Of a stretch of 9,198 bases of DNA, positions 1 through 5,302 are shown piece after piece (position 1 is the first letter of the stretch; each line of letters opens with the position of its first letter). The DNA comes from Sphingomonas sp. GTDB taxonomy: Bacteria; Pseudomonadota; Alphaproteobacteria; Sphingomonadales; Sphingomonadaceae. The stretch covers positions 1-9,198 of the forward strand of contig JASLBO010000468.1 of NCBI GenBank assembly GCA_030146605.1. The letters run 5' to 3'. Under the pieces are notes generated by a model. It saw only the letters and a list, made by a program, of their open reading frames with translations. It made no database searches and was not told the DNA's origin. The translations under genes and the position numbers were made by a program.

Positions 1-1343
1 ACGTTCTCCGTGGGGATAACATTCGCGTCGATTGAGGCGAACTGCAATGTATGATCCGGATAACCGAGCAACGAACCGCCGACCACGGCCGTGCCGCTGC
101 CAAATGCAACGCCACCCCCGCGGACGGCAATACTAAGTAGAGGGGTGAAGGCGCAATCCACGACATATTGGACGCCGGTCTGCACGATGCTCCGATTTCC
201 CGCGCTCAAGTTCAAGCCATATGAGCCTGCTCCCTGCGGCTCGCGGACACTGACGTTGATCCGAGACCGCCCAACACCCGATGAGACGACAGCAGACGCG
301 CTGAAATCGGTCACGCCGATTTTGATGTCACTATCGTACACCCAACCGGTAAAACCGATATTTGCCCCGCCGCTCACCCCGCCGAGTGTAAACGAGAGTT
401 CGGCCCAATCGAGCTGATCCAGATCAACACCCAGATTTCTAGACGCCCGCTGAAAAAGGACTTCGCCGCCGGCAATGCGCGTCACGCGCCGGATGATTGG
501 ACCGCCTATCAATCCTGTCGTATCAGTGTGGTGGACGATAGCGCCAGCGTATCGGACGTTTATGATATTCCAGTCGCGCGCGGCCTCATTTCCAGATTGC
601 GACGCGCCGATGAACGCGAAGCCAGAGGTGCCTACCGTTTCGACGTTCCAGAATCCGACTATTAGATTACGCACCAAGTGACCCACATTATGATCCGGTT
701 CACAATCAAACCCACCCGGCATGCGTTCTCCAGCAATTACACCGCCGATCTTGCGTGAAATACAATTGCCAATCGTAACGTTTTCACCCGAAATAACCGA
801 TACTAGATTGCGGCCGTCGTGAGCACTGTTAGTGCCTACCCCGTTACCAATGTAGACCGTGTCGCTGTTAGAGCTAGATGGATCAGAGAATACTTGTCTG
901 AGTATGGTAAAGCCATCTCCTCGAACTTCGCGAACTGTCCATCCGTCGTCTGCCTGAAAGTTCGTCACACCGGCGAGACAGACCAGGTGGTGCTGCTGAC
1001 TAGCTGGCTGCGCTAGGCGATTGCCGTCCAATGCTCCGGTAACCGCAATGCTACACCCATCGCAGCCTTGGAATGCAACGCAAACGTACATCGCGTTCTG
1101 GAAATTCGAGCCAGACGAGCTCGGATTCGGTGACATTTTCAACGTGCCCTCGACCTCGATACGAGTTCTGTCGTAGCTGGAGCCCTGTAAAATCAATCCG
1201 GCTGCGAGAAACGTTCGCCCAGCCGGCAAGACGATCGCCCCGCCCTTGTTAGCATTTATCGCGGACATGATTGCGGCACTGTCGTTGGCCACTCCATCTC
1301 CTACGGCATTGTAGGGCGCGTCGGTTACGTACACTACGGACAT
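1..1343 (-). CDS. Right-handed beta-helix protein, pectate-lyase-3 / phage tailspike type (3' end outside window)
   Basis: The frame is open without a stop from the ATG at 1343-1341 to the window edge: 447 complete codons, with the C-terminus missing. Residues 8-50 match the N-terminal signature of pectate-lyase-3 (GH28-related) proteins: DAPYNAVGDGVANDSAAI, then a short helix and GGAIVLPAGRTF. A beta-helix motif GALDGNRL follows at 103-110 and a GFDCEPDHN motif at 211-219, resembling the GIDxEPN element of parallel beta-helix repeat proteins. The rest is short beta-rich, Gly/Asn/Val-rich repeats. There is no signal peptide, which fits a virion tailspike or depolymerase better than a classically secreted enzyme. 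The start is supported by AGGAG seven bases upstream. TTA, CTA, AGA, ATA and GTA codons are frequent, unlike the other genes here, which suggests horizontal transfer. The substrate and catalytic residues cannot be named. It could instead be a non-phage polysaccharide-active protein. Confidence 0.85.
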   Translation of the reverse strand, partial: MSVVYVTDAPYNAVGDGVANDSAAIMSAINANKGGAIVLPAGRTFLAAGLILQGSSYDRTRIEVEGTLKMSPNPSSSGSNFQNAMYVCVAFQGCDGCSIAVTGALDGNRLAQPASQQHHLVCLAGVTNFQADDGWTVREVRGDGFTILRQVFSDPSSSNSDTVYIGNGVGTNSAHDGRNLVSVISGENVTIGNCISRKIGGVIAGERMPGGFDCEPDHNVGHLVRNLIVGFWNVETVGTSGFAFIGASQSGNEAARDWNIINVRYAGAIVHHTDTTGLIGGPIIRRVTRIAGGEVLFQRASRNLGVDLDQLDWAELSFTLGGVSGGANIGFTGWVYDSDIKIGVTDFSASAVVSSGVGRSRINVSVREPQGAGSYGLNLSAGNRSIVQTGVQYVVDCAFTPLLSIAVRGGGVAFGSGTAVVGGSLLGYPDHTLQFASIDANVIPTEN

Positions 1344-1350
1344 TAGTTAA

Positions 1351-1355
1351 CTCCT
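1351..1355 (-). promoter_or_regulatory. Shine-Dalgarno site of the beta-helix gene
   Basis: On the minus strand the sequence reads AGGAG, then seven bases (TTAACTA), then ATG. This is near-ideal anti-16S complementarity and spacing, and it decides the start at 1343. Confidence 0.8.
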
Positions 1356-1363
1356 AGGCTTGG

Positions 1364-1382
1364 CAGGCAGTTGAACTACCTG
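1364..1382. repeat. Imperfect 19-bp palindrome upstream of the beta-helix gene
   Basis: CAGGCAGTT-G-AACTACCTG has 9-base arms pairing at 8 of 9 positions around a single central base. It lies just upstream of the ribosome binding site at 1351-1355. The size and position would suit a dimeric repressor operator or a small 5' UTR hairpin, but no regulator is known, so the function is inference only. Confidence 0.35.
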
Positions 1383-1536
1383 TTGGTCGGCCCGGTCCGC
1401 GCAGATCCTTGCCTCATTCCGCCACGTCAGCAGGTGAGACGGTGCCGCGCCTTCAAGGTTGGCTGCGCTGTGCAGCGATGATCGTAGATCACTCGAAATC
1501 CTACATTGCAATATAATGTTCTCTTTATGTACCAAC

Positions 1537-1557
1537 GGCTGCGTCAGGCGATTGCCG
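1537..1557 (-). repeat. Degenerate partial copy of the beta-helix gene segment at 1006-1026
   Basis: These 21 bases match 1006-1026, inside the beta-helix gene, at 19 positions in the same orientation; only two adjacent bases differ. In the gene the segment encodes DGNRLAQP. Here the same frame encodes IGNRLTQP. Looser similarity continues at the adjoining bases (up to about 1575) if a one-base gap is allowed, so this may be a frameshifted remnant of a second beta-helix gene. Chance is not excluded for a stretch this short. Confidence 0.4.
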
Positions 1558-1830
1558 ATGCAAGCCTCCAGGCACAGCCAGACCCGCGCGTGTGTTGCCA
1601 ACGTGGCGTGAACTGATCGAAGCTTGAGCTTCGGACATCACCAAAGGTCCCTGAGGGCAGACTTTGGCGCAGCATGGACAGTCGAGTTCGCTTCAACGGC
1701 CCTTTTACCGGCTTGCTCCCCGAAAGCCGCCGGTCGGCTCTCCACCCATAGTCGGTCGTTCAGCCATGCGTTGAAAGCGGTCGTTTATGGGCTCACGACC
1801 TAGACTCGTTTTCTTTCAATCTGAATCGTG

Positions 1831-1901
1831 CTCCTGCGAAAGCAGGAGCCCAGAGCCGAGAGCGCAACGCCTGTGATCCTGGGCTCCTGCTTTCGCAGGA
1901 G
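1831..1901. repeat. REP/BIME-like inverted repeat, two 23-bp arms each with its own hairpin
   Basis: The arm at 1831-1853 is the exact reverse complement of 1879-1901 across a 25-base spacer. Each arm starts with a palindrome of its own, CTCCTGC-GAAA-GCAGGAG (7-bp stem, four-base loop), followed by CCCAG. The unit can therefore fold as two small hairpins or one long one. This is the architecture of REP-type intergenic repeats; elements resembling this one are, as far as I recall, dispersed in sphingomonad genomes. It lies in non-coding DNA between the foreign-looking gene and mmcB. No transposase is present in the window, so any mobilisation would be in trans. Confidence 0.7.
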
Positions 1902-2029
1902 AACAGGTCTCGGGCTCAATTTAAGCGAAACACCGTCTAGCCCAGGTCGCTACCCCTGGATTGATCTGACTTGCTCGAGGCAAGAGGAACCAACTCCGGA
2001 CGCTCCCTTCCGCCAGAGGGAAGCGGCGT

Positions 2030-2512
2030 TCAAAAAACCTGCCCGGCGTCAGGATCGAGCAGGTGGGTCACCCGGCGCGCCGCCCGGCGTGCGAATGCCA
2101 GGGTGCATTTCTTTCGCGTCGCGCCGGCGAGCGGCACCGTCGCCGCCTCGCGGACCACGGCGGCCTCGTAGCGATCGGCGACGATCAGACCCGCGCGCGC
2201 CGGCAGGAATCCCTCCTGCTCGAACGGCCGCAGATCGAATCCTTCGGGCACCGCCCAGAAGAAGCGATCGCAATGCGCGAGATAATCGGTCCATTTTGCG
2301 TCGCCGAGCAGATCGGCACGCGACACCTTGATCTCGACGATCACAATATTGCCGCGCGCGTCGAGCGCCATCAGATCGGCGCGGCGGCCACCGTCGAGCG
2401 GCACTTCGCCGATCGCCACGATATCGTGGCGGAGCAGCATCCGCGTCACCCCACGGGCGACGTCGCTCGCCACCAGGGGCCCGTCAGATGACAAAACAGC
2501 CGGGGAGGTCAT
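2030..2512 (-). CDS. mmcB: MmcB-family DNA repair protein (PD-(D/E)XK nuclease-like)
   Basis: The 160-residue product matches the MmcB-like family (PF06319). In Caulobacter, mmcB is an SOS-regulated gene needed for mitomycin C resistance. The core reads GRRADLMAL followed by IVIVEIKVSRADL, giving the PD-(D/E)XK arrangement D46...E60-x-K62, typical of metal-dependent nucleases. The aromatic CDRFFWAVPEGF segment that follows is also typical of the family. The length is normal. The ATG at 2512 lies in the loop of the upstream gene's terminator, with only a weak GGGG before it, so the exact start is less certain; TTG at codon 7 or GTG at codon 14 are alternatives. A perfect SOS box ends 12 bases upstream. 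The gene ends in its own terminator. Nuclease activity is inferred from fold and motif, not demonstrated. Confidence 0.85.
   Translation of the reverse strand: MTSPAVLSSDGPLVASDVARGVTRMLLRHDIVAIGEVPLDGGRRADLMALDARGNIVIVEIKVSRADLLGDAKWTDYLAHCDRFFWAVPEGFDLRPFEQEGFLPARAGLIVADRYEAAVVREAATVPLAGATRKKCTLAFARRAARRVTHLLDPDAGQVF
2032..2064 (-). terminator. Rho-independent terminator overlapping the 3' end of mmcB
   Basis: On the minus strand, ACCTGC (2064-2059) pairs with GCAGGT (2042-2037) around a 16-base loop, and a run of six T (2037-2032) follows. The stem encodes the last residues of MmcB, and the T tract runs into its TGA stop (2032-2030), so the terminator is inside the gene. Confidence 0.7.
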
Positions 2513-2523
2513 CCCCGGCTGTT
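2493..2523 (-). terminator. Rho-independent terminator of the cell wall hydrolase, enclosing the mmcB start codon
   Basis: A perfect 12-bp stem (2495-2506 with 2512-2523) with a five-base loop, GC-rich in the middle, is followed on the minus strand by a short T run (2496-2493). It lies about 40 bases past the hydrolase stop. The predicted mmcB ATG (2512-2510) begins at the base of the loop. The T tract is short, so some read-through is likely. Confidence 0.7.
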
Positions 2524-2524
2524 A

Positions 2525-2539
2525 GAACATTCGGCGAAC
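2525..2539 (-). promoter_or_regulatory. SOS box (LexA operator) controlling mmcB
   Basis: The minus strand reads GTTC-GCCGAAT-GTTC, an exact match to the alphaproteobacterial LexA operator GTTC-N7-GTTC. It lies between the hydrolase stop and the mmcB ATG. A possible -10 element (TTCTAA, 2527-2522) overlaps its downstream half-site, so LexA bound here would occlude the promoter. The match to a gene whose Caulobacter homologue is SOS-controlled makes chance unlikely. Confidence 0.85.
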
Positions 2540-2561
2540 ACGGGAAAGCCCCGCGTCGCGA

Positions 2562-3209
2562 TCAGCGATAGAAAACGTGATTGCCGACGGTCGCGACGCG
2601 TGCCCGGTTCCAGCTCGGCTTGACGTAGCGAGCGTGGAAATAGAGCGCGTTCTCGGCCGGGCTGTCCCACAGATCCTTCTGCGCGACCTTGGCCACCGCA
2701 AGCGCCTTGCGCCACTGGGCGTTGGCCGGCGGCGTCGGCATCTTGCCGCCGCGCACGAACGAGAACTGGCCGCGCTGGGTGATCACCGAGCAGACCGACT
2801 TGGGGAAGCGGCCCGATTTCGTGCGATTGATGATGACATCGGCGACGGCGAGCTGACCTGCGAGCGGCTCGCTCTTCGCTTCGTAATAGACGCCGACTGC
2901 AAGGCAATTCAGCTCCGAATCGCCGCCGGCAGCACCCTCGTGCGCAGCAACAGCGGCGGAGAGAGTCGCGAAATCCTGATCTTCCTGGAGTGCCGCCTGG
3001 GGCAGGGGCTGTACGATCTCGCCGTCCTGCCTGAGGACCGGCTGCGCCACGATCGCCGGCGCGGGAACAACATGGTGTTCCTGAAGGTTGACTGCCTGGA
3101 CCGGAGCCTGCTGGCTCACCTGACCGGCGTCGAGCGTGGCGGCATTCGCAAGTGCGCCAGCGCAAAAAGTCACAGCCGCGAAGGTCGCGGCGCGTGGCAT
3201 GAACTTCAT
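2562..3209 (-). CDS. Secreted cell wall hydrolase, SleB/CwlJ type
   Basis: The 215-residue protein starts with a signal peptide (MKFMPRA, hydrophobic to about residue 20, predicted cleavage after ANA at 23). A low-complexity Gln/Val/Pro-rich linker runs to about residue 95. The Hydrolase_2 domain (PF07486) spans about 100-215, with LNCLAVGVYYEAKSEP containing the likely catalytic Glu110, then QLAVADVIINRTKS, GQFSF (147-151) and a C-terminal TVGNHVFYR. This family contains peptidoglycan hydrolases (lytic transglycosylase-like) first known from spore cortex lysis; in non-sporulating proteobacteria it is taken to remodel the periplasmic wall. A second Met at codon 4 is an alternative start. The 154 bases upstream (3210-3363) separate it from the operon, hold only weak hairpins and show no clear promoter. 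A terminator follows. Confidence 0.88.
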   Translation of the reverse strand: MKFMPRAATFAAVTFCAGALANAATLDAGQVSQQAPVQAVNLQEHHVVPAPAIVAQPVLRQDGEIVQPLPQAALQEDQDFATLSAAVAAHEGAAGGDSELNCLAVGVYYEAKSEPLAGQLAVADVIINRTKSGRFPKSVCSVITQRGQFSFVRGGKMPTPPANAQWRKALAVAKVAQKDLWDSPAENALYFHARYVKPSWNRARVATVGNHVFYR

Positions 3210-3363
3210 TATGCTTCATTACTATGCGGTGGTGCGCGGCCGATCCCCGATACAAATGGGATCGCCGGACTTCCCCCCGACTGCGTAACCGCCCGGTTTC
3301 ACACCCCGACCGGCACAACGCTATTGAACGAACTCCGCCACTGGCCCGCGCGCACGTCTGGAG

Positions 3364-3705
3364 TCAACAAAGGTTCATCGTTTCAGCGGCGAAGCGTTCG
3401 GCGTCTGCGATATCCAGCTCGATCACCCACAGATCGCGGTCGAAACCGCGCCGCCGCCGCCAATAGTCGCTGACCACCGACTCGTCCGCAATATCTTGTG
3501 GTCCAGCGGGGATGAGTGCCGGCGTGCCCTGTGGCCCGACGCCGCGCTCGAACAGCCGGGGATTGCTGCCTTTCTGATAGGTGACCAGCAGAATTCCGCC
3601 CGCCGTGGCGTCGCCCCTGGCGAGCACCATCGCCGAGCCGCCTTGCTGATCGGCGCGCCGGACCAGCGCGCTCACCAGCATCGCGCTGGTCAGCCGCGCC
3701 GTCAT
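3364..3705 (-). CDS. DUF1491 family protein
   Basis: The 113-residue protein matches the alphaproteobacterial DUF1491 family (PF07372), whose function is unknown. It begins RLTSAMLVSALVRRADQQGG, has a central GDATAGGILLVTYQKGS, and ends in the typical YWRRRRGFDRDLWVIELD followed by AERF. There is no signal peptide or membrane segment, so it is probably cytoplasmic. Its ATG shares the ATGA overlap (3705-3702) with the stop of the thioesterase gene, implying translational coupling. It is the last gene of the run: a 154-base gap follows before the hydrolase. Confidence 0.85.
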   Translation of the reverse strand: MTARLTSAMLVSALVRRADQQGGSAMVLARGDATAGGILLVTYQKGSNPRLFERGVGPQGTPALIPAGPQDIADESVVSDYWRRRRGFDRDLWVIELDIADAERFAAETMNLC

Positions 3706-4163
3706 CGGGCGCGATAGCCGGGGAGCGAGGCGAGTGCGATTCGCGAGCGCATGAAGGTCCCCGTTCCGCGCGCCGCTTCCTCGCCGCTCGCGTCGATCAG
3801 CCGCGCCTCGGCGACGAACACCCGGCGCTGGCCGCTCACCCAGCGCCCCTCGGCGATCACCGGCCCTTCGCCGAGAGGCTTGGTGAAGAGCAGGTTGAAT
3901 GCCGTGGTCAACAGGAAGCGATCGGTGACGAGGCTGTTGGCCGCATAGAAAGCGGCGTCGTCGAGCATCTTGAAATAGCTCGTCCCGTGCGCGGCGCCGG
4001 CCGCGTGGAAATAGCGCGAGTCTATCTGGAAATGGATCCGCGCGACTCCGCCCTCGGATATCTCGAGCCGCGACTCGAACAAGCGGTTGATCGGCGCCGC
4101 CGCATAAAGCGATTCGAGCGCACGGAAATGCGCCTCGGCGCCGCGGGGCTCAGGCGGCGTCAC
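3702..4163 (-). CDS. PaaI-type hotdog-fold thioesterase
   Basis: The 153-residue hotdog-fold protein resembles PaaI-like acyl-CoA thioesterases. The helix segment HGTSYFKMLDDAAFYAANS (59-77) carries the HG and Asp positions typical of the family, and a beta-rich stretch TAFNLLFTKPLGEGPVIAEGRWV follows. I chose GTG at 4163, preceded by GGAG four bases upstream. It overlaps the ptsN stop by 14 bases, and the conserved N-terminus (AHFRALESLYAAAPIN) begins soon after. The frame extends to an ATG at 4268, but that extension lies inside ptsN and is Cys/Arg/Pro-rich shadow sequence. The substrate is unknown. It overlaps DUF1491 by four bases. Housekeeping removal of stray CoA thioesters is a guess. 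Confidence 0.82.
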   Translation of the reverse strand: MTPPEPRGAEAHFRALESLYAAAPINRLFESRLEISEGGVARIHFQIDSRYFHAAGAAHGTSYFKMLDDAAFYAANSLVTDRFLLTTAFNLLFTKPLGEGPVIAEGRWVSGQRRVFVAEARLIDASGEEAARGTGTFMRSRIALASLPGYRAR

Positions 4164-4617
4164 GCGTCTCCACACCGGCGAGCAGCGCGAACAACGCGTC
4201 CGGAGATCCGGCGCCGCGCAGCTTGGCCGCGAAATTGCGGTCGCGCAGCTTGCGGGAAACGCAGGCAAGTGCCTTCAGATGCTCCGCGCCCGCGCCGACC
4301 GGCGAGAGCAGCATGAACACCAGATCCACCGGCAGATCGTCGATCGCGGCGAAATCGACCGGGTGATCGAGCCGCACGAACACGCCGGAGACGCGCTTGA
4401 GCCCGTCCAGCTTGCCGTGCGGGATTGCGATCCCGCCGCCGAAGCCGGTCGAACCAAGCTTCTCGCGCCCGGCCAGCCGCTCGGTCACCAGTTTCGCGTC
4501 GACGCCGTAAGCGCGCGCCGCGGCGGTGCCGAGCTGCTGGAACAGGATCTTCTTGTTTGCGGCGCCCAGCTCGGCGAGCACTGCCTCGGGCGTCAGCAAA
4601 TCGCTGAGTTCGGTCAT
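4150..4617 (-). CDS. ptsN: PTS IIA-like nitrogen regulatory protein EIIA-Ntr
   Basis: This 155-residue, single-domain EIIA-Ntr protein acts at the end of the PEP-PtsP-NPr phosphorelay, which links nitrogen, potassium and carbon status to regulation instead of transporting sugar. The start DLLTPEAVLAELGAANKKILFQQL is typical. GIAIPHGKL carries the phosphorylated His67, and VFMLLSPVGAGAEHLKALACVSRKL is the conserved C-terminal half. The length is normal for the family. It follows hpf by 38 bases, a common pairing, but rpoN, which usually precedes hpf-ptsN, is absent here. Its stop overlaps the GTG start of the thioesterase gene. Confidence 0.95.
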   Translation of the reverse strand: MTELSDLLTPEAVLAELGAANKKILFQQLGTAAARAYGVDAKLVTERLAGREKLGSTGFGGGIAIPHGKLDGLKRVSGVFVRLDHPVDFAAIDDLPVDLVFMLLSPVGAGAEHLKALACVSRKLRDRNFAAKLRGAGSPDALFALLAGVETRDAA

Positions 4618-4655
4618 CGCATGTCCAAAGCAATCGCCCCCCGGGCGGCCTCCCC

Positions 4656-5243
4656 CTAGGCCTGTGTACGGTTGGGCTCAACCCATCCGATCGTCCCGTC
4701 GCCGCGGCGATAGACCATGTTGTGGGTCCCGGTGGCGGTGTTGCGGAACAGCAAGGCGTTGGTGTGCCGCAGATCGAGCATCATCACGGCGTCGGAAACC
4801 GTCGCCTCGGGAACGTCGACGCGCGTCTCGGCGATGATCAGCGGCGCCTCGACGGGCTCTTCCTCCTCGGCTGCTTCCTGGAACAAGGTGTAGCCGGCAT
4901 TGTCATAGGCGCCGTTCTCGGCAAGCGCGGTGATCGCGCCGGTCTGCCGGTCCTTCAGCCGCCGGGTGTAGCGGCGGAGCTGCTTGTCGATCCGGTCGGC
5001 CGCGCCGTCGAACGCGCCATTGGCCTCCATCCCGCTATTCGCGGCCTTGAGCACGAGGCCCTGCATCACGTGCATGATGATGTCGCAGGTAAAGCCGTTG
5101 TCGTGCGGGCCCTTGCCGAAGGTCACCTGCGACGAGATGGCGCGCGAGAAATATTTGTCGGCAACACCCTGGAGCCGTTCGGTGACCAATGTCTTGAGCG
5201 CGTCGCCCGTTTCGACCTGATGGCCAGAGACTCGGATATCCAT
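4656..5243 (-). CDS. hpf: Ribosome hibernation promoting factor, long form
   Basis: The 195-residue product has an S30AE/RaiA domain (about 1-105) starting MDIRVSGHQVETGDALKTLV, which binds the 30S subunit at the mRNA/tRNA site. An acidic linker (QEAAEEEEPVEAP, about 121-133) leads to a C-terminal dimerisation domain (about 138-190; DAVMMLDLRHTNALLFRNTATGTHNMVYRR). The long form dimerises 70S ribosomes into 100S particles without a separate RMF. The start is fixed by GGAGGT six bases upstream. It sits between dnaQ (59-base gap) and ptsN. The strong ribosome binding site and the gap suggest it may also have its own promoter, inside dnaQ or the gap; none is obvious by eye. Confidence 0.95.
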   Translation of the reverse strand: MDIRVSGHQVETGDALKTLVTERLQGVADKYFSRAISSQVTFGKGPHDNGFTCDIIMHVMQGLVLKAANSGMEANGAFDGAADRIDKQLRRYTRRLKDRQTGAITALAENGAYDNAGYTLFQEAAEEEEPVEAPLIIAETRVDVPEATVSDAVMMLDLRHTNALLFRNTATGTHNMVYRRGDGTIGWVEPNRTQA

Positions 5244-5249
5244 GATTTT

Positions 5250-5255
5250 ACCTCC
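5250..5255 (-). promoter_or_regulatory. Strong Shine-Dalgarno site of hpf
   Basis: The minus strand reads GGAGGT, a six-base spacer (AAAATC), then ATG. It is the best Shine-Dalgarno match I noticed in the housekeeping run, so hpf is probably translated efficiently and independently of dnaQ. Confidence 0.8.
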
Positions 5256-5302
5256 ACTTCAATATGAGGCCGCCCGCTCCACGCCCGGCGGCCGGATCCG
5301 GA

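Larger units (their letters stand above)
1356..2029. other. Intergenic region without a convincing gene; structured and partly degenerate
   Basis: About 670 bases lie between the beta-helix gene and mmcB. An 84-codon minus-strand frame (1347-1601) has no recognisable fold and looks like decayed sequence. The stretch holds an imperfect palindrome (1364-1382), an AT-rich patch (about 1501-1530), a degenerate copy of a beta-helix gene segment (1537-1557), and a 7-bp inverted repeat CGAAGCT-TG-AGCTTCG (1618-1633). It also holds a stem CCAAAG/CTTTGG (1641-1646 with 1662-1667), two direct copies of CGGTCGTT (1753-1760 and 1778-1785), a 6-bp stem GGTCGT/ACGACC (1779-1784 with 1795-1800), and the REP-like element at 1831-1901. 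No tRNA or integrase is visible. Confidence 0.5.

Noticed and set aside
91..1016. Short plus-strand frames across the beta-helix gene
   Set aside because: The minus strand has one uninterrupted 447-codon frame with a strong ribosome binding site and family motifs; the plus-strand frames are short and featureless.
1347..1601. 84-codon minus-strand frame just upstream of the beta-helix gene
   Set aside because: No recognisable domain. Part of it resembles a shifted fragment of the beta-helix gene, and it has no convincing ribosome binding site. Treated as decayed sequence.
1356..2029. Possible tRNA or attachment site at the junction of foreign and conserved DNA
   Set aside because: No cloverleaf with plausible acceptor, anticodon and T arms could be drawn, and no integrase is in the window.
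2509..3318. 269-codon minus-strand frame across the cell wall hydrolase
   Set aside because: It is Arg/Gly-rich shadow sequence. The overlapping frame at 2562-3209 has a signal peptide and a recognisable hydrolase domain.
2577..3473. 298-codon plus-strand frame opposite the hydrolase
   Set aside because: It spans a gene, an intergenic gap and part of DUF1491 on the other strand, with no domain. A typical antisense frame in GC-rich DNA.
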